Assembly: GCF_000367365.1 (NCBI RefSeq)
Contig: NZ_BARF01000107.1
Coordinates: 1-64,000, forward strand
Reading direction: 5' to 3'
DNA: 64,000 nt
From: Streptomyces prunicolor NBRC 13075
GTDB lineage: Bacteria; Actinomycetota; Actinomycetes; Streptomycetales; Streptomycetaceae
This document shows, one piece after another, positions 7,481-16,406 of the stretch. The notes under the pieces are model-generated. The model did no database searches and was not told the DNA's origin. It worked only from the letters and a program-made list of their open reading frames with translations. The position numbers were made by a program, and so were the translations under genes. How positions within the stretch are numbered: position 1 is the first letter of the stretch; the number at the start of each line of letters is the position of its first letter.

Positions 7481-8563
7481 GTGACCATGCTCGCAGAACA
7501 GGTCGACGGCGTCATTGGCGTCGACACGCACCGCGATACCCTCGCCGCCGCAGCCGTCAGCCCCATCGGAGCCGTCCTGGCCACCACTGATTCCCCGGCG
7601 AGCGCCCGCGGATACCGCCGCCTGCTCGACTTCGCCCGCCGGCAGATCCCCGGCCGCCGCTGCTGGGCACTGGAAGGTGTCGGCAGCTTCGGCGCCGGCC
7701 TGGCCGCTTTCCTCGGCCAGGCCGGCGAACAGGTCGTCGAGGTACTGCGACCCAAGCGGCCCACCGTTCGCGACGGCCGCAAGACCGACATGATCGATGC
7801 CATCCGGGCGGCCAAGGAAGCCCTGTCCACTGAGCACCTCATCCAGCCCCGGCTCAGAGGTGAACGCGAGGCCCTGCGCGTCCTGCTCGTGACCCGTCAC
7901 GGCGCGGTCCTCGCTGCCACCGCCGCGATCAATCAGCTCAAGGGCTTGATCGTGTCCGCACCGGACGATCTGCGCTCCGAGCTGCGAAAGCTCAAGGGTC
8001 CGGCTCAAGTCGTCCGTTGCGCTCAACTGCGGGATCGCCCGACGCACGACGTCGAGCACCGGATGACCGCCCGGGCCTTGCGATCCACCGCCCGGCGCAT
8101 CCAGGCCCTGCAGGCCGAGGCCAAGGACCTCGAGAACGAGATCCTTGTGCTGGTACGGCAGTTGGCGCCCGATCTTCTCGATTTGCTCGGCGTTGGCCCG
8201 ATCACTTCGGCTCAAATTTTGGTGAGCTGGTCGCATCCGGGCCGGTTTCGCTCCGAGGCGGCTTTCGCCTCTTTCGCCGGAGTCTCGCCGATCCCCGCGT
8301 CGTCGGGACTGACCAACCGGCACCGGATCAACCGCAGCGGTGATCGGCAACTCAACCGGGCCCTGCACACCATCACGCTCATCCGGATGCGGCTCGACCC
8401 TGCCACGAAGACCTACGTCGCGCGGCGAATCGGCGAGGGCAAGACCTCCCGCGACGCACAACGCTGCCTCAAACGAACCATCTGCCGACAGCTCTTCAAG
8501 ATCCTCGAACGCTCCGGCCAGAACACCGGGACGAAGCCTAAGGATCTTCCTCAAGCAGCTTGA
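7481..8563 (+). CDS. IS110-family transposase, intact
   Basis: 360 residues with the complete IS110 architecture. The N-terminal RuvC-like domain has the DEDD residues (GVDTHRD, ALEGVGSFG, KTDMIDA). A helical linker follows (RRIQALQAEAKDLENEILVL). The C-terminal Tnp_20 domain contains GVGPITSAQILVSW and the conserved serine region SPIPASSGLTNRHRINRSGD. GTG 7481 is chosen because AAGGAG lies 9 bases upstream; ATG 7487 is also possible. It is likely active, or recently so. Confidence 0.9.
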   Translation: MTMLAEQVDGVIGVDTHRDTLAAAAVSPIGAVLATTDSPASARGYRRLLDFARRQIPGRRCWALEGVGSFGAGLAAFLGQAGEQVVEVLRPKRPTVRDGRKTDMIDAIRAAKEALSTEHLIQPRLRGEREALRVLLVTRHGAVLAATAAINQLKGLIVSAPDDLRSELRKLKGPAQVVRCAQLRDRPTHDVEHRMTARALRSTARRIQALQAEAKDLENEILVLVRQLAPDLLDLLGVGPITSAQILVSWSHPGRFRSEAAFASFAGVSPIPASSGLTNRHRINRSGDRQLNRALHTITLIRMRLDPATKTYVARRIGEGKTSRDAQRCLKRTICRQLFKILERSGQNTGTKPKDLPQAA

Positions 8564-8595
8564 CGCGATATAGCAGCCTCGGGCAGGCAGGGGGG

Positions 8596-9633
8596 CTATC
8601 GGGCTGCGTCGATCGCGCACTCGGTGGCCGGTACGGTGGTTTCGGGGTCGCTGGGCGAAGACCCGGCCGCTGTCCGGGCCCGGGCGGGCGCGGTTGCGGT
8701 CGCGGGCGTCTCGCCGTCGTCGTCGTCCGCGTCCGGTGCCGGGGCCCTCTCCCCTCGCTCGATCAGTCCCAGTGCCACCCCGGTGATGATGATGACGCCG
8801 CCTGTCGCCTGGGCCAGCCGGATCGTCTCCCCGTTGATCACGACGGCGCCGATGACGCCGATGACCGGAACCAGGTTGAGGATGTTCACGGCGACGCTCG
8901 GCGGCATCCGGCGCAGGCCGTAGTTGTAGAGCAGGAAGCCGCCGACCGAGCACGCCAGGGCCAGGTAGACGAGCAGTGTCGAGGCGGTCGCGCCCGGCAT
9001 CCGCCAGTCGCCGGCCTCCAGCAGCGAGGCGAGGAGGAATCCCGCCGCACCCGCCAGGGTCTGGTAGTACGTGACGCTCACGGCGTTCTGGCCGGCGCTC
9101 ACGCGTTTGGTGAGCACGTTGTACCCGGCCCAGGCCAGTCCGCCGAGCAACAGCAGGATGTCTCCCGCCCACCGTGAACTTCCGCCGACCTCGGCTCCGT
9201 TGCGTACGACGAGGAAGGCGCCGGCGGTGGCCAGCAGTACGCCCGTCACCCGCAGCAGCGGCATTCTGGTGCGCAGGAGGGCCAGTTCCAGGAGCATCGT
9301 CATCATGGGGTAGGTGGCCACGATCAGGGACGCGTCGGAGGCCGTTGACAGATCGACGCCGATGTTCTCCAGGATGAAGTACACGGTGATGCCGAGGAAT
9401 CCGCTCAGGTAGAGCTGCCGGCGCTGGCGGGCGTCCGGCCTGGCGGGGCGGTGCCGGTTCAGGCGTATGAGCAGGCCCAGGAGCAGGGCCGCCAGGGTGA
9501 ACCTGATGGCGCCGATGCTGAGCGGGCCGACCTCGTCCAGCAGTTGTTTGGTCACCGCGTAGGAACTGCTCCAGAACAGGGCGGCCGCCACCACCGCACA
9601 GACCGCCCTCGCGCTGGGCCCTCGCTCACGCAT
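8596..9633 (-). CDS. EamA-family (DMT) membrane transporter
   Basis: 345 residues with about ten hydrophobic segments in two EamA repeats. The first repeat starts AVCAVVAAALFWSSSYAVTK; the second starts AGDILLLLGGLAWAGYNVLT. A charged, disordered C-terminal tail follows residue about 300. The family exports amino acids, nucleosides or drugs; the substrate here is unknown. ATG 9633 is preceded by GGGAGG at good spacing. It is divergent from an Lrp/AsnC regulator, a common pairing for amino-acid exporters, so control by that regulator is likely. Confidence 0.88.
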   Translation of the reverse strand: MRERGPSARAVCAVVAAALFWSSSYAVTKQLLDEVGPLSIGAIRFTLAALLLGLLIRLNRHRPARPDARQRRQLYLSGFLGITVYFILENIGVDLSTASDASLIVATYPMMTMLLELALLRTRMPLLRVTGVLLATAGAFLVVRNGAEVGGSSRWAGDILLLLGGLAWAGYNVLTKRVSAGQNAVSVTYYQTLAGAAGFLLASLLEAGDWRMPGATASTLLVYLALACSVGGFLLYNYGLRRMPPSVAVNILNLVPVIGVIGAVVINGETIRLAQATGGVIIITGVALGLIERGERAPAPDADDDDGETPATATAPARARTAAGSSPSDPETTVPATECAIDAAR

Positions 9634-9754
9634 CCGAAGTCGCCTCCCTCTACCACCGCTACCGCTGCCGGACATGCAGACATACAGCCGGCGGCCGAAC
9701 AAAAATCAGCAGTTTTCCGAGGAGGCTAACAAGATTCACAAAGAAGCTGCGTAC

Positions 9755-9775
9755 AATCCGAATTACCTTCGGATT
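9755..9775. promoter_or_regulatory. Candidate Lrp/AsnC operator
   Basis: A perfect 8-bp inverted repeat AATCCGAA-TTACC-TTCGGATT in the AT-rich gap between the divergent exporter and regulator genes, about 19 bases before the regulator start and 122 bases upstream of the exporter start. It is well placed to serve both promoters. Confidence 0.6.
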
Positions 9776-9793
9776 TTGCAGAGTGAGGCACGT

Positions 9794-10246
9794 GTGGACG
9801 AACTAGATTCGGCGTTGGTACGGATGCTCCAGGAGGACGGACGGCGCACCAACCGGGACATGGCCCAGGCGCTCCGTATCGCCCCGTCCACCTGTCTGGA
9901 GCGGATCCGGTCGCTGCGCGAGCGCGGCATCCTGACGGGGTTTCACGCGGAGGCCGACCTCACGGCGATCGGCCGTGGCCTGCAGGCCGTGATCGCCGTA
10001 CGGGTCCGCCCGCCGACGCGTGCGGTGATCGAGGCCTTCCAGACCTTCCTGGAGCAGATGCCCGAGGTGATATCGCTCTTCGTCCTCACCGGGAACGACG
10101 ACTTCCTGGTGCACGTCGCCGTCCGCGACACCGACCATCTGCACGCGGTGGTCCTGGACAAGCTGACGAAGCGTCCGGAACTCGCCGACGTACGGACCTC
10201 GGTGGTCTACGGGCACATGCGCAAGAAGGTCATCGGGCCGGCCTGA
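9794..10246 (+). CDS. Lrp/AsnC-family transcriptional regulator
   Basis: 150 residues from the GTG at 9794, the usual family length. The N-terminal HTH is clear (LDSALVRMLQEDGRRTNRD, APSTCLERIRSLRERGILTG). The C-terminal RAM effector domain follows (LQAVIAVRVRP, LTGNDDFLVHVAVRDTDHLH). The 40-residue extension from ATG 9674 overlaps the operator and is rejected. It probably senses an amino acid and controls the divergent EamA exporter. Confidence 0.85.
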   Translation: MDELDSALVRMLQEDGRRTNRDMAQALRIAPSTCLERIRSLRERGILTGFHAEADLTAIGRGLQAVIAVRVRPPTRAVIEAFQTFLEQMPEVISLFVLTGNDDFLVHVAVRDTDHLHAVVLDKLTKRPELADVRTSVVYGHMRKKVIGPA

Positions 10247-10247
10247 C

Positions 10248-10270
10248 GCCCGCGGGGACCCCTCGCGGGC
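10248..10270 (+). terminator. Terminator hairpin after the Lrp gene
   Basis: A 7-bp perfect stem (GCCCGCG / CGCGGGC) with a 9-base loop, starting just after the stop codon of the regulator. It lies between convergent genes. Confidence 0.6.
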
Positions 10271-10300
10271 GGGTCACCGGGCCGGTGGCCTCGTGGGCGG

Positions 10301-11056
10301 TCACCGGGCCGGTGGTGCGGTCTCCTTCGCCGCCGTGATCAGCAGGTCGTTGGCATCGGGGCTGCCCAGGGTCACCCGCAGACCGCTGCCCGGGAAGGCC
10401 CGGACCAGCAGACCGCGCCGCTCCCACTGCTCCGCCACCGCCTGCGAGGCCTCGCCCGTCGCCAGCCACAGGAAGTTGGTCTCGCTGGGCAGCACCTCCC
10501 AGCCCAGCCCCAGGAGCGCCGCACGGGTCCGCTCCCGCTCCGCCACGATCCGTTCCACCCGTTCGAAGGGCTCCCTCTCCACGCTCAGCGCGGTCAGCGC
10601 GGCCTCCTCGGCGATGCGGCCGACCCCGCACGGCACGGCGCACTTGCGCAGCGCCTCGGCGATCACGGGCTGCGCGACGCCGTAGCCGACGCGCAGCCCG
10701 GCCAGCCCGTAGGCCTTCGAAAAGGTGCGCAGCACCAGCAGGTTGGGCCGCTCGTGGTGCAGCGCGACCCCGTCGGGAGCGCCCGGCGAGCGGTAGAACT
10801 CGAAGTACGCCTCGTCCAGGACGACCAGGACATCACCGGGCACCCGGTCCAGGAACCGCTCGAGTTCGGCGGTGCCAACGGCGGTACCGGTGGGGTTGTT
10901 GGGCTCGCACAGGAAGACGGCCCTGGTCCTGGGGGTGATGGCGGCGGCCATGGGGTCCAGGTCGTGCACGCCCTCGGCGAGCGGCACCTCCACCGGGACG
11001 GCCCCCGCCATCCGCGCCACGATCGGGTCCAGCCGGTACCGCACGGACTCGAACAG
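10301..11056 (-). pseudogene. 5'-truncated HisC-like aminotransferase
   Basis: The frame encodes the C-terminal two thirds of a class I/II PLP aminotransferase resembling histidinol-phosphate/aromatic aminotransferases: CEPNNPTGT, VLVVLDEAYFEFY, the PLP-lysine motif TFSKAYGLAGLRVGYG, and the C-terminal FLWLATGEASQAVAEQWE. The first 90 or so residues of the family are missing. Upstream of about 11056 the frame becomes unrelated arginine/glycine/valine-rich sequence and reaches a 9-bp tandem repeat. A functional enzyme is unlikely. Confidence 0.75.
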
Positions 11057-11236
11057 ACCGACGGCCGCACCCACACCGGCCGGCACCACACCCGCCGTAC
11101 ACCCGCCACCGTCCTGGTCACCGGCCACCGCCGCCGGCAGCCGCCCCGCCAGCACGGCACCCTTCTCCAGACCACGCGCCGAACCGGTGCCGGCCACAGG
11201 AACATCAACCCCCGAACGCGGACAGGCAGCCACATG

Positions 11237-11325
11237 CCTGCCGGACCTGCCGGACCTGCCGGACCTGCCGGACCTGCCGGACCTGCCGGACCTGCCGGAC
11301 CTGCCGGACCTGCCGGACCTGCCGG
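11237..11325. repeat. 9-bp tandem repeat array
   Basis: Nine perfect copies of CCTGCCGGA followed by a partial tenth. On the plus strand it would encode repeated Pro-Ala-Gly. It sits where the N-terminal part of the broken aminotransferase should be. About 340 bases after it (11326-11663) hold no recognised gene. Confidence 0.95.
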
Positions 11326-11663
11326 CGGGGCCGCGTGCCCTGCCGCCGCGGGGCGACGAAACACCGTCCCGTCGTTTCGTCGAGGGGACACCGTTCGTTG
11401 TCTCGCCGAGGGTTCGAGAGCTCCCCGAAAACCCGCCCCCGGTCCGCCACCCCCATCACCCACAGGCCGCTGCCGTACTCCCCCGCCACCCCCACCCCAT
11501 CCGCAACACCCAAGGTCAGAGCATCGGGACGGGTTTCAACAGGGAATTCACCGGAAGTGCTGCGCCGGGTACGGCAGACGCATAGCGTGCGATGACCGGG
11601 CCGTTCCCCGCGCATCCACGGTCCGTGCCTCGTGGGGCCCACGACCCTCTAGGAGACCCTGGA

Positions 11664-12062
11664 ATGTCCTCCGACAGCTCCGAGTTACGTCCCCTGCCGC
11701 ACCGCGCCGCACGGCACGCTTCCGCTGTCACACCCGGATGGGCCACCGGCCGGGCCCGCCCCTGGACCGGACCGCACCGGGACCTGCGCCTGCTGCGCCG
11801 GGCATGCCGGTGGCAGCGGCGGATCGCCGCCCTCACCGCGCTCGGCTACTTCGCCGTCTTCCTGACACTGACCGTCCAGACACCCTCCCTCATGGCCCGC
11901 CCGGCCCCGGGCGGACTGCCCCTGGGACTGTTCCTGGCCCTGGCACAACTCCCGGTGACCTGGCTCGCGGTCATCCTCTACGAACTCACCGCACACCGCC
12001 TCGTCGACCCGCTCGCCCGCCGGGTACGGCGCCAGACCCGCGACGCACAGGCCCGGCCGTGA
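11664..12062 (+). CDS. DUF485-family membrane protein
   Basis: 132 residues with two hydrophobic segments (AALTALGYFAVFLTLTV and LGLFLALAQLPVTWLAVIL) flanked by basic stretches, as in DUF485/YjcH proteins. These are encoded directly upstream of ActP-type sodium:solute symporters and are thought to assist them. ATG 11664 has AGGAG 8 bases upstream. The stop overlaps the next start by 4 bases (GTGA), indicating translational coupling. Confidence 0.8.
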   Translation: MSSDSSELRPLPHRAARHASAVTPGWATGRARPWTGPHRDLRLLRRACRWQRRIAALTALGYFAVFLTLTVQTPSLMARPAPGGLPLGLFLALAQLPVTWLAVILYELTAHRLVDPLARRVRRQTRDAQARP

Positions 12063-13666
12063 CCGACTTCGCGGGCCCTGCACAGTCCTGGTCGCTCGTG
12101 GCGTTCTGCAGCGTCGTGACCCTCACCCTCCTGCTGTGTGTGATCACCGGCCCCGACCGCGAGGACCTCGACGAGTTCTACACCGGCTACCGCTCCCTCT
12201 CCCCCCTGCGCAACGGCCTGGCCATCGCCGGCGACTACATCTCCGCAGCCACCGTCCTCACCGTCGGCGGGATCATCGCCCTGTGCGGCTACGACGGCGT
12301 CGTCCTGGCCCTGAGCACCCTGCTCTCCCTGCTGCTCCTGATGTTCCTGCTGGCCGAACCCCTCCACCACACAGGCCGGTTCACCATGGGCGACGTCCTG
12401 GCACACCGCATGCCCGGACGCGCCGTACGGATCACCACCTGCGCCGTCACCCTCGCAGCCCTGGCCCCCATGATGGTCGTACAACTCGCCGGCGTCGGAC
12501 AACTGCTGGCATTCGTCCTGGGCTTCTCCGGCGGCGCCATGCGCACCGGCTGCATCATCGGCGCCGGCACCCTCATGATCACCTACGCCGCCATCGGCGG
12601 CATGCGCGGCACCGCACTCATCCAGATCCTCAAAACCGTCATCCTCCTCGGCTCCGGACTGATCGTGGCCGCACTCGTCCTGCACAGCTTCGGCTGGAGC
12701 CCACAGACCCTGTTCACCTCCGCCGCACACAACAGCGGCGCCGGACCCGACTACCTGCGCTACGGCCTGCAGTTCACCGGCGGACAACACCCCGCCCTCG
12801 ACATGATCAGCACCCAGTGCGCGATCGTCCTGGGCGGCGCCAGCCTGCCCCACGTCACCATGCGCATGTACACCGCCGGCAGCACCCGCCAAGTACGCCG
12901 CGCCATGTCCTGGGCCGTCTGCGCCGTCGCCCTCTTCATCGCCGTGATGACCGTCATCACCGTCGGCGCCACCGCCCTCATCGGCGCCAAAGCGATCGCC
13001 GCCGCCGACCCCCGCGGCAACACCGCCTACCTCCTCGGCGCACGCGCCGCCTTCGGAACCCACCTCTCCCGCACCGAAGGGCTGCTCCTCACCACCGTCA
13101 CCACAGCTATCTTCCTCACCCTGCTGGCATCCGTCGCCAGCATGACACTCGCCTGCGCCAACTCCCTCGCCCACGACGTCCTCACCCGCCCGGGCACACC
13201 ACCCCTGCGGGAAATGGCACGGGCACGCCTGGCCGCACTCGCCGTCGGAACACCCGTGATCACACTCGCCGTACTCGCCCAGCACCGCAGTCTGCAGCCG
13301 CTGGCCATCACCTCCTTCTGCCTCGGCGCCTCCGCCATCGCACCCGCCCTCCTCCTCAGTCTCTTCTGGCGCCGCTACACCCGCGCCGGCCTGCTCTGCA
13401 CGCTCATCGGCGGCACCCTCACCGTCCTCATCCTCATGACCGGCACCAACCTCGTCTCCGGCACCCCCCAATCAGCCTTCCCCGGCGCCGACTTCAACTG
13501 GTTCCCGTTCACCACCACGGCCCTGGTGTCGGTGCCTGCCGGTTTCCTGTGCGGCGTACTGGGGACGGTCCTGTCGGGCAGGAGGACCGGCACACGCGAA
13601 CGCCACCACTACGAAACCGTCGAAACCGTCGTCCTCACCGGACCACCACACCCCCACAACGGCTGA
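12059..13666 (+). CDS. Sodium:solute symporter (SSS family, ActP-like)
   Basis: 535 residues with about 13 transmembrane segments. Typical SSS features include the early GYRSLSPLRNGLAIAGDYIS motif, then TYAAIGGMRGTALIQILKT and LGGASLPHVTMRMYTAG. The partner DUF485 gene suggests a monocarboxylate/acetate-type symporter, but the substrate is not provable from sequence. The coding strand is strikingly C-rich and G-poor. A long inverted repeat spans the stop codon. Confidence 0.85.
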   Translation: MTDFAGPAQSWSLVAFCSVVTLTLLLCVITGPDREDLDEFYTGYRSLSPLRNGLAIAGDYISAATVLTVGGIIALCGYDGVVLALSTLLSLLLLMFLLAEPLHHTGRFTMGDVLAHRMPGRAVRITTCAVTLAALAPMMVVQLAGVGQLLAFVLGFSGGAMRTGCIIGAGTLMITYAAIGGMRGTALIQILKTVILLGSGLIVAALVLHSFGWSPQTLFTSAAHNSGAGPDYLRYGLQFTGGQHPALDMISTQCAIVLGGASLPHVTMRMYTAGSTRQVRRAMSWAVCAVALFIAVMTVITVGATALIGAKAIAAADPRGNTAYLLGARAAFGTHLSRTEGLLLTTVTTAIFLTLLASVASMTLACANSLAHDVLTRPGTPPLREMARARLAALAVGTPVITLAVLAQHRSLQPLAITSFCLGASAIAPALLLSLFWRRYTRAGLLCTLIGGTLTVLILMTGTNLVSGTPQSAFPGADFNWFPFTTTALVSVPAGFLCGVLGTVLSGRRTGTRERHHYETVETVVLTGPPHPHNG

Positions 13667-13712
13667 CCCCGGCCGTGCGCTGTTTCGGCACGGTGCGCGG
13701 CGGGGGTCAGCC
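13661..13712. terminator. Long hairpin at the end of the symporter gene
   Basis: Outer arms GGCTGACCCC / GGGGTCAGCC (10 bp perfect) and an inner stem CCGTGC / GCACGG. It begins at the symporter stop codon and extends to the end of the convergent DHA2 remnant. Confidence 0.8.
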
Positions 13713-14131
13713 GCTGCCGACGAGGAGCACGGCGACGTAGGCGACGCCGCAGGTACGGCTGAGCACGATCCGGGGCGGCGGCGGATGCCCAGGGCGAGGA
13801 ATCCCAGGCGGAGGCCTCGCCCCAGCCGTTGTGCGCATAGGGGAAGCCCAGCACCACGGCGAGCATGCCGACCGAGGCGAGCAGCACTCCCCCCTGTCCA
13901 TCCGGGCGCCCGACCTGGGCCGGTCGTGAAGCAGCGTCATGCCTCCGAAGAACGCGACGGCGGCGAGCAGCAGGCTGACGTACAAGCACCAGCGCCGGCC
14001 CTGTCCGCAGGCCAGTGCATCGCCGTTGGGATCAGGCCCACGCCCGAGCCGTCGGCCACGGCACCGCCTCAGACGCCGAAGGAATTGGTCCGTTCCTTCA
14101 GGTCGGTGAACGGGGTGAAGGACGTCCCAAC
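13707..14131 (-). pseudogene. DHA2 MFS drug-efflux remnant
   Basis: Pieces of one DHA2-type exporter lie in different minus-strand frames. From 5' to 3' these are FTPFTDLKERTNSFGV followed by a stop, GGAVADGSGVGLI, then WCLYVSLLLAAVAFFGGMTL, VLLASVGMLAVVLGF, and VVLD-like IVLSRTCGVAYVAVLLVGSG. At least two frameshifts and a nonsense codon break it. Only the middle of the protein is represented. Confidence 0.75.
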
Positions 14132-14777
14132 CAGCCGGGCCGTCTCCTCTCCGCCGCCTTCAGGAACCCAGCACGGGGGCAGCTCGAAACCACTGGAGAA
14201 CTCACTGACGCCAGGGCCGGGGAAGTCGTGAACAGATGGTCATCGGTCCGTCCCCTCAACCCGAGAGGACTACGACCACACCGGGAAGGAACGCGACACC
14301 GGCGCCGGCGAGCGCCGCCGTGCCGGCGCATCCCGCGTGCAGGCGGCGGCACACGGGCCACGCAGAAACCCCACGACCGGAGGACGACCGGGGCTCTGGA
14401 GAACGGCGGCGGCCGGCCCAGTGAGCGGACTCCGGCGGTCCGGCGGGGGTATGGCCAGCGCCAGCGGGTCCGGTGGGCAGGGCTGAGCAGGGCAGGGCTG
14501 CGAGACGGCAGACACCCAGGGTGTGTCCGGCAGATCGGGTCACGGCAACGGGGCGGTGACTGATCGGTGTCACGGACGCGGGGTGATACAGACACACGGT
14601 GCGGTACGTGCGGCTGCAAGGCGAAGCCGCACCCCACGTCCGCGGCATGAGCAGCCGGACCGCCCCCCTATGCGGCCGTGCCCGCAGTTCCCGCCGAATG
14701 CCCGGTTCCGGGCGCGGTCGCGGTGGCCGTCACTGGGGCGGGGCGGCCGGGCGGGCGGGGCAGGCCGCCGCCCGTGG
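14132..14777. other. Gap without supported genes
   Basis: About 650 bases between two pseudogenes. Frames are open on both strands because of the base composition, but none shows a domain. Probably remnant sequence. Confidence 0.4.
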
Positions 14778-15814
14778 GGTGGCCGATGATCCAGCTCAGC
14801 AGAGGGCCCGCCATCACGGTCGTGACCACGGCCATGACAACCATCAGCGAGTACAGATCCCGGCCCGAGTAGCCCAGTTACAGGCCCACGTTCACGACGA
14901 TGAGCTCGGTCAGGCCGCGGGTGTTCATCAGCGTCGCCAGCGCGGCGGACTCCCGCACCGGCATCCGGCAGAGACGGGCGGCGGCGAACGCGCCGGTGAA
15001 CTTGCCGCCGACGGCCACCAGCAGGATCAGTCCCAACGTGCCCAGCCCGCCGGCGTCCAGGTGGGACAGATCGACCTGGAGACCGGCGACCACGAAGAAC
15101 ACCGGCAGCAGCAGCGTGCCGCTCAGGCGGCCCAGGCGCTCGTGCACATCGGCGCGCAGCCGCTCCCCGCCGCGCGGCAGGATCACGCCGAAGAGGAACG
15201 CGCCGAAGATGTAGTGCAGCCCCACCCACTCGGTGAGGGCCGGCCGAGCCGCTGACGGCGATCACGGCTGCCAGCAGGGACCAGGCCAGCACGTCGTCGA
15301 CACACGCACACGCCAACGCCACCACGCCCAGCGGGGAACGGCTCATGCCCCGGTCGATGAGGACACGGGCCAGCACCGGGAACGCCGTGATGGACATGGC
15401 GACGCCCACGAACAGCACGAACGCCGTCCGGTCACCGGTGCCGTAGCCGTCCATCAGGTACAGCGCCAACAGCGTGCCCAGGCCGAACGGCAGCAGAACG
15501 GAGCTGACGGACACCGTGGCCACTAGGCTTCCGCCGCCGCGGATCATCGCGCCGTCCCACTCCACGCCGACGAGGAACATGAAGACCGCCACACCGACCA
15601 CCGCCAGGGCACCCAGCAACGGCCGGACACCGGCCGGGAACAGGGCGCCGGAGAGCGCCCCGTGGAAGAGGGTCGGGCCCAGCGCGATTCCGGCGAGGAC
15701 CTCGCCGATCACCGCGGGCTGGTTCAGGCGCCGGGCCAGCCCGCCCAGCAGGCGGGCCAGCAGCACGATGGCGGCCAGGCCCAGGAGGAGCGAGGAGGTC
15801 TGATGGGTGGTCAT
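14778..15814 (-). pseudogene. CPA2 cation/proton antiporter, broken
   Basis: The N-terminal part is well preserved from the ATG at 15814: LARRLNQPAVIGEVLAGIAL, MFLVGVEWD, AMSITAFPVLARVLIDRG, CACVDDVLAW. Near 15230 there is a frameshift with loss of roughly two helices. The C-terminal part then continues in another frame (WVGLHYIFGAFLFGVILPRG, KFTGAFAAARLC, NTRGLTELIVVNVGL). A TAA at 14880-14878 interrupts it where homologues have glutamine; matching sequence continues beyond (GRDLYSLMVVMAVVTTVMAG). Confidence 0.85.
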
Positions 15815-16406
15815 GGCGATCGGTCTCCGGACAGTGGGATCCGGCCCGCGAGCAGAACAAGAAGGCTGGCATCACACCGCCCTGTCCCCGTGCTGCCGGC
15901 GGCACAGACACAGGAGAGACACGAAACCCGGTACCCACAACGTGCAGTCACCCAGACTCCCCAACCCAACACCAACAACCGTGCCGGACACCGGCAGGCC
16001 GGTGGGGCGGGTGGGGCGGGTGGGGCAGGCACCGGTGTCCTCGCCATAAGCGACGAAACCCTCCTCGCAACAAGGAACAAGAACCCTCCCGCGACGCCGA
16101 GTCCGAAGCCGGCGGAAAGACTCGCCAACCACGAAGGCCCGACCCTGCATCCACACAGCCGGGCAAGCACGGCATCAGGTGACACAGCGCCAGCCATCCG
16201 AGCCCGCGGAACGGACCGCCGGGCCGGCCGGCCCGGGACGGGGCACGGAGGCAGAACAGGGCGCGGGACCGGGTGAAACAGCAACCGCCGTACACCAGCG
16301 GGCCATACCGAGACGGTACGGAATCGCCCTGGTGGTACGGGAGTTGGTCCGCCATGCCGGCCTCAGCCGTTCCGCGGCCTGCCAAGTGGCGGGCCCACGG
16401 CAGGTG
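15815..16406. other. Gap with short GC repeats
   Basis: About 590 bases without a supported gene, including three 9-bp tandem units (GGTGGGGCG, 16001-16027). It may hold the promoter of the antiporter remnant; no clear -10/-35 pair was seen. Confidence 0.4.

Larger units (their letters stand above)
6230..8570. mobile_element. Pair of divergent IS110-family elements
   Basis: Two unrelated-looking IS110-type transposase genes face away from each other across a 484-base non-coding segment. The left one is broken, the right one intact. The element boundaries could not be set because the family usually lacks terminal inverted repeats and no target duplication was visible. Confidence 0.6.

Noticed and set aside
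7145..9172. 675-codon minus-strand frame across the IS110 transposase
   Set aside because: Antisense shadow of an intact transposase and of the EamA gene's other frame; no recognisable domain.
11237..11325. Possible CRISPR or collagen-like gene
   Set aside because: Units are 9 bp and contiguous with no spacers, and no proper gene contains the array, so it is a simple tandem repeat.
10754..12058. Long 5' extension of the symporter frame
   Set aside because: It runs antisense to the aminotransferase remnant and through the 9-bp repeat array; the real start is GTG 12059, coupled to the DUF485 gene.
13986..14570. Minus-strand 179-codon frame at 14098-14637
   Set aside because: Low-complexity Arg/Pro/Ser sequence with no domain; the only meaningful sequence nearby is the DHA2 remnant in a different frame.
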